NCBI GenBank assembly: GCA_913042885.1
Contig: CAJWLW010000075.1
Span: 1 to 17,363 of the forward strand
DNA length: 17,363 bases
DNA from: an uncultured Lentisphaeria bacterium
GTDB taxonomy: Bacteria; Verrucomicrobiota; Lentisphaeria; JABSQK01; CAJWLW01
Direction: 5' to 3'
Position 1 is the stretch's first letter. Each line of letters begins with the position of its first letter. Under the pieces are notes generated by a model, which searched no databases, had not been told where the DNA came from, and was given only the letters and a program-made list of their open reading frames with translations. The position numbers were made by a program, and so were the translations under genes. Positions 7,490-16,351 of the stretch are shown here, piece by piece.

Positions 7490-8166
7490 GTGCTTTCGAC
7501 CGTGGCAAGATCCTGCAGTTACTACGCCTGCCACATGGTCAACTGCTATGTGTTCTGTTGATCACTGATTTCTCATTCTTCGCATTGCATATTTGTCACA
7601 GCCTCGCCGGCATCCCTCCGGATGGTGCAGTCGCAATCTCGCGGCCGCGGGGATTTCCTGAGACCGTCCAGTATATCAAGTTCTTTTGGGCTGCACTCCT
7701 TTTCCTTTTGATGTGGACTCGACATCATCGGTTGACGTATATCCTGTTTGCGGGCGTGTTCCTTTACCTGCTCGTCGACGATGCCTGTGAAATTCACGAA
7801 AACATAGGAATCTGGTTCGAGGGCAAGTATCCGGACCTGGTGTTTCTGGCCACCACACCCGAGCATATCGGTGAAGCGTTGGCACTGATGGGGTGCGGTT
7901 CGGTCGTACTGATTGCGCTGGCGATCGGATATTTGCGGGCGCCGGTCAGTGAACGACCGCTACTGAAACCGTGCCTGTGGATGCTGGGTATATTCGCTTT
8001 CTTTGTTTTTGTCGTGGACACGCTGCATGCGCCATTCTACGGTGACAGGTGGTATATCGACCGCATGTTCCAGTTCGTCGAGGAAGGTGGCGAAATGATC
8101 TCGATGAGCTTCATACTGGCGTATGTTCTGGAGTTGTCGACCAAATCTTCGCCCCCCACCCCGTAA
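7486..8166 (+). CDS. six-helix membrane protein with DDxxEIHE and EEGGEM motifs, paralog B
   Basis: A 226-residue integral membrane protein starting at GTG 7486. The start overlaps the stop of the preceding gene as GTGA, so the two are probably translationally coupled. It repeats the architecture of paralog A: PETVQYIKF at 59-67, DDACEIHE at 98-105, H181 in VDTLHA and EEGGEM at 199-204. The DD, EIHE and His positions have the same residue numbers in both proteins, while the loops and helices between have diverged widely. The pair therefore looks like an old duplication under selection on the polar motifs, and it may form a heterodimer. No signal peptide apart from the first membrane helix. 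Function unknown. Confidence 0.88.
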   Translation: MSAFDRGKILQLLRLPHGQLLCVLLITDFSFFALHICHSLAGIPPDGAVAISRPRGFPETVQYIKFFWAALLFLLMWTRHHRLTYILFAGVFLYLLVDDACEIHENIGIWFEGKYPDLVFLATTPEHIGEALALMGCGSVVLIALAIGYLRAPVSERPLLKPCLWMLGIFAFFVFVVDTLHAPFYGDRWYIDRMFQFVEEGGEMISMSFILAYVLELSTKSSPPTP

Positions 8167-8232
8167 TACGAAACTTCCCGAACAAGCGCTCAAGTGCTGC
8201 AATGACTAATTCCTAGCCTCATCGCGCTTCAC

Positions 8233-8250
8233 ACGGGCAGCCCCGCCCGT
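8233..8250. terminator. G+C-rich hairpin between convergent genes, possible terminator
   Basis: ACGGGC-AGCCCC-GCCCGT can form a 6-bp stem with a 6-nt loop. It lies between the stop of the membrane gene pair and the convergent stop of the lipoprotein gene, where a bidirectional terminator would be expected. There is no T-run on either side, so it is not a textbook intrinsic terminator. Confidence 0.35.
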
Positions 8251-8306
8251 TGCATACAAGATTGCGACGGCTTTGCATTACGTTTCAGCCGCTCGCGAAT
8301 ATACGA

Positions 8307-9155
8307 TCAGTCGTCCCACTCGGATGGAAGGCCGAGTACCTGCTGCAGACGTTGGGCAATGCTGTTCCAGTCCTGCCACATTGCCGCGAAAAGCTTCTGC
8401 TCCGAACTGATCGGCGGCGTCTGCAGCCGCACACGGTCGCTAAAGTCTCGCATTTCATCGAAACTCCGGGCATGGGCCAGGGTGCTCAGACGCATATAGC
8501 TGGGGAAAAACCCCGTGAGATCGACACGGCGGCCGGGATCATCGATTTCTTTAACGTAAAACAAGAGCGACTGTCGCTCGTACGATGCGTTGATCTCGTA
8601 GAATGAGATACACTCGGCATCCACCGCCTTGACGAGGTCCGCGTCGATTTCGCGGAACGCCGAGATCTCCTCAATGAGTTCCGGCCGGCCAATTCCCACG
8701 ATCTTTTCCAGCGACTCGAGCCTGGTCAAAAAATACACCAGGCTCTGCTCGCCGATGATCGCCAGTGCTTTGTCCACCGTCTGAATCAGCGCTTTGTCAT
8801 CCGGCCGCTTCTGAAGCTCCGCTACCAGCAGCTTAGTGCCCAGTGTCACGAAACTCAGCTCGCGGGCAATGCTCCACATTTCCTGATTCGAATAAAAGTT
8901 GATCCGCTGCCGCGGTACCTGCGCCAGCATTTGCTGATAATCGGCCAGAAAAACCTCAGCGTGCTGCTTGCGGATGGTATCGGCATCGAATTTTTGCCAT
9001 TTCCCGAACAACGCCGAGAACGCGGGCGGTATCTCTGTCTTAAAATAGTACGCTGGGGCGTGCTTGCTGCCGTATCCGTCCCATGGCTGGGAGACATGCA
9101 GGCGGCAACCGGCAAGCACCAACACAGCGAGCAACCCGACAATTCTGATCCCCAT
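8307..9155 (-). CDS. hypothetical lipoprotein
   Basis: A 282-residue protein from ATG 9155. The start is chosen because it directly opens a lipoprotein signal: a short charged N-terminus, a hydrophobic stretch GLLAVLVL and the lipobox LAGC with Cys17 as the acylated residue. The upstream in-frame ATG (9215) would put 20 unrelated residues before the signal. The mature part is mostly charged helix with a possible coiled region around residues 115-210 and ends in PSEWDD. It has no motif I recognise. It should be anchored to the inner or outer membrane. It is alone in its direction, convergent with the membrane gene pair and divergent from the large cluster beginning at 9734. Confidence 0.8.
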   Translation of the reverse strand: MGIRIVGLLAVLVLAGCRLHVSQPWDGYGSKHAPAYYFKTEIPPAFSALFGKWQKFDADTIRKQHAEVFLADYQQMLAQVPRQRINFYSNQEMWSIARELSFVTLGTKLLVAELQKRPDDKALIQTVDKALAIIGEQSLVYFLTRLESLEKIVGIGRPELIEEISAFREIDADLVKAVDAECISFYEINASYERQSLLFYVKEIDDPGRRVDLTGFFPSYMRLSTLAHARSFDEMRDFSDRVRLQTPPISSEQKLFAAMWQDWNSIAQRLQQVLGLPSEWDD

Positions 9156-9733
9156 GCGTTCCGGTGTTCCCAAATTCCGTCCTGTCACGAAAATCCCTCC
9201 CCTATTTGTATGCACCGTTCTCCCCCCATAGCGCCATCAAACTACGGCTGCTGTTTCCAGCCCAAAAAAACAAGCGATTGTATTCGGCGTTCAAAAATCA
9301 ACCGACGCTACAATATCCTCAAGTGTCTCTGTGTCCGAATCAAAATCAAGCCTATCCTAAATTCGTGTATAAAATACAAGATCAGCGTTCTCGACGGCAG
9401 CATATACGTGAAGGTACGGCGCTCGCGGCAACAGAATGTACAAATTCAAAATCTCAGCAAAACCTGCCCTGCCAGAGTTCTGGGCATAATCGTCACAATC
9501 TCTCCGAGCATGACCGATCAGGGGTGATACGTCTTGCCGCGGGCCGCAAAGCATTGATGTATTCCCGGAACGCCCCCAGCGTACCGTAAAATCCCCTGCC
9601 GCCGATAGTTGAAGGCGTTCGATGGCATAGTATATTCGCTTCCCGTAACACTGTACAGGTGGAACATCCACTGCAACGAACGGTCACATACCACATTCTG
9701 CTATTCCACAACGCATAACCGCGAGAGTGCCAC
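9156..9733. other. gene-free intergenic stretch
   Basis: These 578 bp separate the divergent lipoprotein gene and the CBM9-like gene. Open frames exist on both strands, but their products are low in structure, have odd composition and match nothing, so I call none. The stretch is richer in A+T than its surroundings around 9260-9400 and includes a short perfect inverted repeat, TGTAT-AAA-ATACA, at 9366-9378. It must contain the promoters of both flanking units, but I cannot place them with confidence. Confidence 0.5.
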
Positions 9734-11080
9734 ATGATCTACTTCAGATTTTGCCTGCTCGTGTGCCTTGGTGCCACCTTTACCATGGCACAGGACGAGG
9801 ATGAAATATATTTCAGAGAGCAACAGAGTCCACGCCCCGAACCCGAAGCCGACTATGTCTGCAAGCGCGCTGAACAGATTATCGACGCTGCAGTGGCCCC
9901 GGCCGTTCCTGTCATCGACGGCAATATCGAAGACCCGATCTGGAAACTTGCCGAGTGGCACGCGCTCGAACTCCCAGGTCAGGATTTCAAAACCGACCGC
10001 GTTGCCCTCAGTTACGACGAGGAATATCTCTATTTCGCCGGAGAGTTTGTCGATGCCGATGTCCAGGCCCCGACCACCGAGCATAATACCGATCTGTCGA
10101 AAGACGATCATGTCGGGTTCCATCTGCGTCCGATCGGCAGTGACACAGCCTACGTAATCATGGCATCCGCCAACGGCACCACCATGGGGTACTCCAGCAG
10201 CGATAAAGAGTGGCGTCCCAAGACGTTCGAGGTCATCAGCGCCGGCAGCGACGACGGCTGGACTGTCGAGGGCCGCGTCGGCATGAGTGAACTGATGCCG
10301 CCGCAGCGCAAACCAATGGTGCGCGATATTTGGCGCTATATCTTCTACCGCCTCGACGTCGATACCGGGCAGACGGTACTCTTGGGCAGCGCCCCCGAAG
10401 GGGAGTGGAAGCGCCTGAAACTCGACAGCGAGCCGGTCCGCGCAGGTTTCCTCAAGCACCAGACCATGGCGAGGCTGATGTTGAGGACAAGTTTCGTCGA
10501 TCACGAAAACTCCCTGTCAGGGAAAATCGACAGAATGAACGTGAGCGGCAAAACAACCAAGTTCGAATTCGTGCCGGAGGAAATCGGCTGGAAATCCCTC
10601 CAAGGCGACGGCTACGCACTGCTCGGCGACAGCCCCAACGTTTTCCTGCCATCGATGCTGGCAGTGCATCCCGTCAGCGCCAGTGAACCGACTATCATCA
10701 CATGGTTGAACGCTACGCCGAAGCGGGTTTTGATTTTTGCCTGTCTCGACACGTTGGCAATGACGCCGATCGGCAACGGCGAAGCCGATGGCACGCAAGT
10801 CAGCGTCACCGGCAAGGGGCCGGACTTCGAGCAGTTCGACAAGATGCTGATCATAGATGACTTGTGGCAATTGTCCCTGATGCGGTCACCGGCAAACACC
10901 CGGGTCACTGTCGCAGTCGACGCCGGCCCGAGTGGCAATACGGTCAGCGACAAGACCTTCGTAGCGATCTATATCGTACCATGGAACCCGAAGCCGACCA
11001 TTCAGAAAGTTACGACCCCTGCGCAAATACCGCAGTTGCTACGCCGTTCGTCCGCCGAAGGCAGTGACAACAACAAATAG
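9734..11080 (+). CDS. secreted protein with CBM9-like (DOMON-like) domain
   Basis: A 448-residue protein with a signal peptide that probably ends at MAQ-DE (residues 18-22). Residues 58 to about 225 form a carbohydrate-binding-family-9-like fold. It opens with VPVIDGNIEDPIWKLAEW, has ALSYDEEYLYFAGEFVDADV at 91-110 and contains DDHVGFHLRP. These are the usual signs of the family, which binds glycan ends or, in related DOMON-like domains, haem or sugars. The 210-residue C-terminal part is beta-rich and unrecognised. Only 56 bp separate it from the protease gene (preferred start 11137), so it is probably the first gene of the six-gene cluster. It is exported to the periplasm or beyond. Ligand unknown. 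Confidence 0.85.
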   Translation: MIYFRFCLLVCLGATFTMAQDEDEIYFREQQSPRPEPEADYVCKRAEQIIDAAVAPAVPVIDGNIEDPIWKLAEWHALELPGQDFKTDRVALSYDEEYLYFAGEFVDADVQAPTTEHNTDLSKDDHVGFHLRPIGSDTAYVIMASANGTTMGYSSSDKEWRPKTFEVISAGSDDGWTVEGRVGMSELMPPQRKPMVRDIWRYIFYRLDVDTGQTVLLGSAPEGEWKRLKLDSEPVRAGFLKHQTMARLMLRTSFVDHENSLSGKIDRMNVSGKTTKFEFVPEEIGWKSLQGDGYALLGDSPNVFLPSMLAVHPVSASEPTIITWLNATPKRVLIFACLDTLAMTPIGNGEADGTQVSVTGKGPDFEQFDKMLIIDDLWQLSLMRSPANTRVTVAVDAGPSGNTVSDKTFVAIYIVPWNPKPTIQKVTTPAQIPQLLRRSSAEGSDNNK

Positions 11081-11136
11081 CCGACTCCGCTGTGAACATA
11101 GCTGTTCACACTCGACCATCATCCATCGGACCTCGT

Positions 11137-12594
11137 ATGCGCCTACTCACTTTGTTATTGGCCACCACTCTCACGGTGTCTGCAGCGGATGATTTCAAAT
11201 CGATCAATCGGTCGCTCGTCCGGCTGACTGTGGCTGGACAGAAACCGGACTACCGGATTCCCTGGAATCCCGGCCGCGGCAGCCGCGGTAGTGGCAGCGG
11301 TTTCGTCATCGACGGCCGGCGTGTTATGACCAACGCCCACGTCGTCAGCAACAGTCGCTTCATCGAACTCGAAAAGGACGGCGATCCAGAGCGCTACCCG
11401 GCGCAGGTCAAGTTTGTCGCGCACGACTGTGATCTGGCGATTATCGAAGTCAATGATCCGAAATTTTTCGAGGGAACCGAAGCCTTGGAATTCGGTGATA
11501 TCCCAGCGCTGCACTCTACGGTCTACGCCTTCGGTTACCCGATCGGCGGCGAGCGCATGTCGGTAACACGCGGCGTCGTGTCGCGTATCGAGTTCCGCAC
11601 TTACTCACATTCGGGACTCGACACCCATTTGTGTATCCAGGTCGATGCGGCGATCAATCCCGGCAACAGCGGCGGCCCGGTGATTCAGAACGGCAAGGTC
11701 GTAGGCGTCGCGTTTCAGGGATACAGCGGCGCCATCGCGCAAAACACCGGATACATGATTCCGACCCCGGTCATCCAACGGTTCCTGGCCGATATCGCGG
11801 ATGATTCCTACGAGGGCTACGCCGAGCTCGCAGTCGAGCATAGCAACCTGCTCAATCCGGCTCATCGTGAATATCTCGGCATGTCACCCGGCATGACCGG
11901 TGTCCGCGTCACCGACGTAATGTCCGTCGGTTCCGCTGTCGGGGTGCTGGAGAAGGACGACGTACTCATGGCGATCGACGGGTATCCCATCGACAATGAC
12001 GGCCACATCACGCTGGGTGACGAGTACGTTCAGTTCGCGGAGATCATCGAACGTAAATTCCACGACGACACCGTCGATTTCGACATTCTGCGCGAGCGCG
12101 CACAAATGACCGTCACTGTATCTTTGCGAGGTGCCTGGCCGTATCTGATCTACCGCAACCAGTATGACCGGCGCCCCCGCTACGTGCTGTTTGCCGGCCT
12201 GCTCTTCCAGCCGCTGTCTCGCGATTTTATGAGCGCGCACAAAGTGAACAATCCGCAGATCAAGTATCTCTACGACTTTTATATTACCGACGACATCTTT
12301 GAAGAGCGGCCGGAGGTCGTCATTCTCAGCACGATTCTGACAGACCCGATCAATACCTACCTCGGCAATTTCACAATGTCCGTGATCGATGAAATCAACG
12401 ATCGCAAGATCAAGCGCATCGCCGATGTCGCGACAGCGTTTGCGGAGTCGGCGGATCAATATGTCATCCGCACCATCGACGGTGGTCTGCCGATTGTCAT
12501 CGATGCCGTCAATGTCGCAGCGGCGCGCAAGCGTATCGTCCGCAACTACTATGTGACGCGCGAGCAGTACCTGGGGCCGGAGGATGATCAATGA
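11137..12594 (+). CDS. Deg/HtrA-type serine protease with PDZ domains
   Basis: A 485-residue S1C-family protease from ATG 11137, which opens a signal peptide (RLLTLLLATTLTVSAADD). A GTG at 11092 would add 15 residues before it. The catalytic triad is intact: His68 in TNAHVV, Asp99 in DCDLAII and Ser178 in NPGNSGGP. A PDZ domain follows at about 240-330 with LEKDDVLMAIDGYPIDNDG. A longer C-terminal region (YVLFAGLLFQPL, then the VVILSTILTDPIN segment) resembles the second PDZ of plant-type Deg9/Deg2 proteases rather than bacterial DegP. Members degrade or refold misfolded exported proteins in the periplasm. The gene overlaps its catalytically dead paralog as ATGA, so the two should be coproduced. 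The overlap and the shared C-terminal architecture suggest they assemble together. Confidence 0.95.
   Translation: MRLLTLLLATTLTVSAADDFKSINRSLVRLTVAGQKPDYRIPWNPGRGSRGSGSGFVIDGRRVMTNAHVVSNSRFIELEKDGDPERYPAQVKFVAHDCDLAIIEVNDPKFFEGTEALEFGDIPALHSTVYAFGYPIGGERMSVTRGVVSRIEFRTYSHSGLDTHLCIQVDAAINPGNSGGPVIQNGKVVGVAFQGYSGAIAQNTGYMIPTPVIQRFLADIADDSYEGYAELAVEHSNLLNPAHREYLGMSPGMTGVRVTDVMSVGSAVGVLEKDDVLMAIDGYPIDNDGHITLGDEYVQFAEIIERKFHDDTVDFDILRERAQMTVTVSLRGAWPYLIYRNQYDRRPRYVLFAGLLFQPLSRDFMSAHKVNNPQIKYLYDFYITDDIFEERPEVVILSTILTDPINTYLGNFTMSVIDEINDRKIKRIADVATAFAESADQYVIRTIDGGLPIVIDAVNVAAARKRIVRNYYVTREQYLGPEDDQ
12579..12583 (+). promoter_or_regulatory. Shine-Dalgarno of the pseudoprotease gene
   Basis: GGAGG lies inside the last codons of the protease gene and ends 7 nt before the ATG at 12591. 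It fixes that start and shows the overlap is used for internal initiation. Confidence 0.75.
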
Positions 12595-14060
12595 CCTGCC
12601 GTAAGACCTGTCTCTTCCTGACTGTCGCTACAACATTGCTGGCGACCGCTGCAGCAGCCCGCCACAAGACCGATGCGATCGTCCGAGTCCGTGTGACCGG
12701 TCAGGATTTCAGTTTCTTCCGGCCCTGGGAAAAGAAGGGGCCGACCTCGCGCGAGGGACTGGGTGTCGTCCTCGAAGGCAACCGTGTTCTGATCACCGGG
12801 CGCCTGGCAATGAATGCGACGTTTGCCGAACTTGAGAAGATCGACACCGGCGAAAAGATGCCCGCCTATGTAACGCACGTCGACTATGCTGTAAATCTGG
12901 CATTACTGGAACCGGCACTTCCGTCGTTCCTGAGCGACATGCGACCCTGGCGACTGCGGACAACCTCGGAGATCGGCGACAAACCGCAGGCCATCCAATT
13001 CGAAGGCAACGGGCTGCCGATTGTTACCGAAGGAGAAATCAAGCGTATCGAGCTGACAACCTATCCACTCGACGTTTTGACCTTGCTCAGCTATCGCATG
13101 GAGATCTCAATCGCACGCAATGTCAGCAGCTATACTCTGCCGATCACTTACCGCAACAGGTTGATCGGCCTGGTCATGAGCTACAGCTCCGACAACCGTG
13201 AAGCAGTGATTGTGCCAGCCCCGGTCATCAAGCATTTTCTCGATGACTACGACGACGGGCATTACAATGGATTTCCGCGTGCCGGCTTCGGATTTGCATC
13301 GTTGCAGGATCCGCAACTACGCCGCTACCTCGGGGTGCCGGCCCAGGGCGATGGCGTTTTCATCACCACGATCATACCGGGCAGCGGTGCAGACAAGGGC
13401 GGGATGCAGGAGGGTGACGTACTGCTGGCCATCAACGAGTTCGCGATCGACAAATTCGGCGAGTACACAGATCCCGATTTCGGCCGCCAGTCGATTGCCC
13501 ACCTTACAACAACCCGATCGCATGTCGGCGACAGCGCGATACTGCATATCGTGCGGGAGGGTAAACCCCAATATCTCACGGTGAAGCTGGAATTCGTGCC
13601 ACTCTCGCATTACCCGATCGAACCATATATCCTCGACAAGCCGGCCGAGTTCATTATCGTCGGCGGCCTGGTGATCGAGGAACTGTCCGGGCAGTATCTC
13701 AATGAATGGGGCAGTAACTGGGCGAAAAAAGCACCCCGCCGGCTGGCATACTATGAACGGAATCAGTGGGACCTCTTTGAACCAGGAGAAAGGATCGTCA
13801 TTCTCAGTCAGGTGCTGTCGTCAGCTGCGAATATCGGCTTTTCAAAGCTGAAATTTCTGCGTATCGATTCGATCAACGGCATGGATATTCGCAAACTGTG
13901 CGACGTCGTCGAGGCATTAAAGACGCCGATCGACGGTTTTCACAAGATCGCCTTCGACGAGTTCCCAAACTACGTCGTACTCAAAGCAGACACGCTGGAA
14001 GCTGAGAACGCCCAGATCCAGGCCCGTTATCATCTTCCGATGCTGCAACGCATCGAATGA
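12591..14060 (+). CDS. Deg-like pseudoprotease with PDZ domains, catalytic triad lost
   Basis: A 489-residue exported protein (signal peptide about residues 1-22, ending in ATAAA). It aligns with the preceding protease along its whole length: RVxxxxxxxxNxxFxELEK near residues 64-82, a PDZ domain at about 235-330 (LQEGDVLL-type motif with GDVLLAIN) and the same C-terminal module (FIIVGGLVIEEL, then VILSQVLSSAANIG). All three catalytic positions are changed: His to Arg70, Asp to Asn101, Ser to Tyr180. The GNSGG loop has become VSSYTLP. The frame is intact over 1.47 kb with an internal ribosome site, so it looks like a maintained pseudoenzyme and not a decaying gene. A regulatory or scaffolding partner of the active protease is the natural reading. 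It overlaps the next gene as ATGA. Confidence 0.9.
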   Translation: MTCRKTCLFLTVATTLLATAAAARHKTDAIVRVRVTGQDFSFFRPWEKKGPTSREGLGVVLEGNRVLITGRLAMNATFAELEKIDTGEKMPAYVTHVDYAVNLALLEPALPSFLSDMRPWRLRTTSEIGDKPQAIQFEGNGLPIVTEGEIKRIELTTYPLDVLTLLSYRMEISIARNVSSYTLPITYRNRLIGLVMSYSSDNREAVIVPAPVIKHFLDDYDDGHYNGFPRAGFGFASLQDPQLRRYLGVPAQGDGVFITTIIPGSGADKGGMQEGDVLLAINEFAIDKFGEYTDPDFGRQSIAHLTTTRSHVGDSAILHIVREGKPQYLTVKLEFVPLSHYPIEPYILDKPAEFIIVGGLVIEELSGQYLNEWGSNWAKKAPRRLAYYERNQWDLFEPGERIVILSQVLSSAANIGFSKLKFLRIDSINGMDIRKLCDVVEALKTPIDGFHKIAFDEFPNYVVLKADTLEAENAQIQARYHLPMLQRIE

Positions 14061-15562
14061 GCCGAATGCTCAGATTGCAGATGTCGTCTTGCGGCTTTCC
14101 GCTTACCTTTCTGCTGTTGTTTCTCACCCCGCTCTCCAGCCCTGCCGAAAAACAGTGGCTGCACGGCGCCATTCGCATCAACAGCAACATCAGTTCGGGC
14201 AACCGGAGCATGGCACAGATCGCTGACGAGGCGACCGCCGCCGAGCTCGATTTCATCGTCTTCACCGACCAGTTGGTGGCACGCGCCGAGTACGGGCTCT
14301 GGCCCTTGCGGCACGTCGTGCGTTACGCCCGCGAGCAGCCTTCTATCGTCACCTTCGGGGTCGAGCGCTACCTCGAACAAGTGCGCGAAACAGCAGCGCA
14401 GAACCCGGATCTGGTGATTATCGCCGGCGCCGACGTCGCGCCGATCTATACCTGGTCGGGGATGCCCTTCACCGAGAATTTCACTGTGCACCAGTGGAGT
14501 GAACAGATGACTGTCTTCGGGCCGGATTCCGCGCCATTCTACAGCAATCTGCCGGCACTCGGCAATGAAGCGCACGGGTTCTTCATGCCCGGCACCCTGC
14601 TGAAGCTTCTGCCGCTCCTGCTGCTCATACCGGGCATATCCATGTATCGCCGCAGTTACAGCAGTTACGCCGATGCGCAGGGCAATCGCATCCGTATCTT
14701 TGACTGGCCACGGATGCTCGCCGGAATCGTGATGGTTGCAGGCGGCGTGCTCGGGACCTTCGAATTACGGCCATTTACGCAATCCTTGGGCTTCGACCAG
14801 TACGGCAACTACGGCACCAAACCGTACACGCAGGTCATCGACTATGCACACAGCAACGATGCCCTGTGTTTCTGGTCAGGACCCGAACAGCGCATGGAGC
14901 AGGTTAAAAGTGGCGTCCACTTTCTGACCGTACCGCAACTCGATGACATTCGTTTCACGTTCCGGCACAACGGACTGGCGGGCATCTATCCCGACAACTC
15001 GACTGCATATCGACCTGGTCAGTTGTGGGACTACATGCTGCTGGAATATGTCGACGGCCGACGCAAGGTACGCCCCGTGGCTATTGGCGAGGTCGACTAC
15101 CACGGCCTGTGGCGGGTCGACGGCATCCAGACTATCGTGCATGCCGAACCCAACCACGACGCCGTTCTGCAGGCAATCGCCGACGGCCGTTCGTACGCCG
15201 CCAACATCACCGTGCTCGACCGCTTGCGCCTTACGCAGTTCGAGGTCAGCGATGCTGCCGGCACAACTGCTGGGCTGGGAGAGACGCTGACAACGGGCGC
15301 TCGGACAGTGGCCGTACGTATTGCCGGCACACGCTCACCGGACAAGATGGAATTTACGGCGGTCTTCAAACTTGTCGTCGACGGCGAGGCGGTCGCCTCA
15401 TTACGGGCGCCGGCCGAGGAGACCTTCGAGATTGTGCACGATGTCGAGTTGACTCGTGACGCGTCGATGCACTACGTCCGGTTGTACATGGGAGACCCGG
15501 CTGTTACATTCATCAGCAATCCGGTGTTCATCCACCGGCCGACGAATGCCGATACTCCGTGA
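14057..15562 (+). CDS. membrane-anchored PHP-domain-like protein with degenerate metal site
   Basis: A 501-residue protein beginning with an ATGA overlap to the pseudoprotease. It has a signal-like N-terminus (hydrophobic at about 14-28) and two later hydrophobic segments (about 181-196 and 218-236). The body resembles PHP-type metal phosphoesterases: LHGAIRIN at 35-42, FDxIVFTDQ with D71-Q72, IAGADVAPI at 122-130, IGEVDYHG at 343-350 and the tail HDAVLQAIADGRSYA. The usual HxH is HxA (H36, A38), TDH is TDQ, and the motif III Glu is Asp126. D347 and H349 of the DxH motif remain. So a full tri-metal site is unlikely, and it may be an inactive or binding-only relative. The membrane segments split the PHP fold in two, which is unusual. 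PHP assignment is by motif reading only. Confidence 0.72.
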   Translation: MSRMLRLQMSSCGFPLTFLLLFLTPLSSPAEKQWLHGAIRINSNISSGNRSMAQIADEATAAELDFIVFTDQLVARAEYGLWPLRHVVRYAREQPSIVTFGVERYLEQVRETAAQNPDLVIIAGADVAPIYTWSGMPFTENFTVHQWSEQMTVFGPDSAPFYSNLPALGNEAHGFFMPGTLLKLLPLLLLIPGISMYRRSYSSYADAQGNRIRIFDWPRMLAGIVMVAGGVLGTFELRPFTQSLGFDQYGNYGTKPYTQVIDYAHSNDALCFWSGPEQRMEQVKSGVHFLTVPQLDDIRFTFRHNGLAGIYPDNSTAYRPGQLWDYMLLEYVDGRRKVRPVAIGEVDYHGLWRVDGIQTIVHAEPNHDAVLQAIADGRSYAANITVLDRLRLTQFEVSDAAGTTAGLGETLTTGARTVAVRIAGTRSPDKMEFTAVFKLVVDGEAVASLRAPAEETFEIVHDVELTRDASMHYVRLYMGDPAVTFISNPVFIHRPTNADTP

Positions 15563-15595
15563 CGCACAGTAGCAAAGCCAACCCCACGTTCAACG

Positions 15596-16351
15596 ATGAG
15601 TGATCGCCCCGATCTGATGAGTCAATCCGTTGCCGCCAGGGAGGAATTTCTGGCGCAACAGCGCATCCTGGTTATAGCGCCACATGCCGATGACGAAGCT
15701 TTCGGTTGTGCCGGCACGATCGCCAAGATCAAGGCACTGGGCGGCGAAGCTTTCGTCATGCTGATGAGCGTCGGCGATCTTGAGCAGTACAACTCCGATG
15801 TCGCCTTCGCAGAGAGCAGCACGCGGATCAGTGAGTTCGAAGACGTCGTCAACTATCTGAAGATCGACGACTACGACATCATCTTCAAGGATTCCGAATC
15901 GTACATGCGTCTCGACGCGATGCCGCGGCGCGACCTGATCCATGTCATCGAGAAAACCAGCAAACTCGCGCTGGACCGGATCAATCCGACGATCGTGGCG
16001 CTGCCGGCGATCTCGCACAACCAGGATCATGTCGCCGTGTTCTACGCCGGTTTCACCGCCTGCCGGGCCCATGACCCGTCCGTAAAGTCGTTCCCGAACA
16101 TTGTTCTGGCCTATGACAATCCGACGCTTTTCTGGAACGTTGATTCCGATAAATTCCGTCCGAACTTCTACGTCGATATCTCAAAGCACCTCGATGACAA
16201 ACTCAATTCCATACGGTTGCACAAGTCGCAACTGCGACACTCGCCGCATTGCCTGAGTATCGAGAACATGGAATACCTGGCCCGAGTCCGCGGCCATGAA
16301 ATCTCAGTAGCCGCCGCCGAAGCATACATGTGCTATCGGATGGTGCTTTGA
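15596..16351 (+). CDS. PIG-L/LmbE-family N-acetyl deacetylase
   Basis: A 251-residue cytosolic enzyme from ATG 15596, 33 bp after the PHP-like gene. The N-terminal APHADDEAFGCAGTIAK motif supplies His30 and Asp33 as zinc ligands and Asp32 as likely general base. HNQDH supplies the second His (His145). This matches the PIG-L/MshB/LmbE pattern. Known members remove N-acetyl groups from GlcNAc-containing lipids, mycothiol or bacillithiol precursors, and antibiotic or envelope glycans. With a GT39-like transferase overlapping its end, the likely role is deacetylation of a nucleotide- or lipid-linked amino sugar. The start at 15596 is not supported by a visible ribosome site; ATG 15617 is an alternative. 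Confidence 0.92.
   Translation: MSDRPDLMSQSVAAREEFLAQQRILVIAPHADDEAFGCAGTIAKIKALGGEAFVMLMSVGDLEQYNSDVAFAESSTRISEFEDVVNYLKIDDYDIIFKDSESYMRLDAMPRRDLIHVIEKTSKLALDRINPTIVALPAISHNQDHVAVFYAGFTACRAHDPSVKSFPNIVLAYDNPTLFWNVDSDKFRPNFYVDISKHLDDKLNSIRLHKSQLRHSPHCLSIENMEYLARVRGHEISVAAAEAYMCYRMVL

Noticed and set aside
9164..9735. Open frames on both strands in the spacer before the CBM9-like gene
   Set aside because: They overlap each other, lack signal peptides, motifs and ribosome sites, and have composition unlike the neighbouring genes.
11092..11136. GTG start of the protease 45 bp upstream of ATG 11137
   Set aside because: The added residues precede a clean signal peptide that starts at 11137, so the later ATG is preferred.
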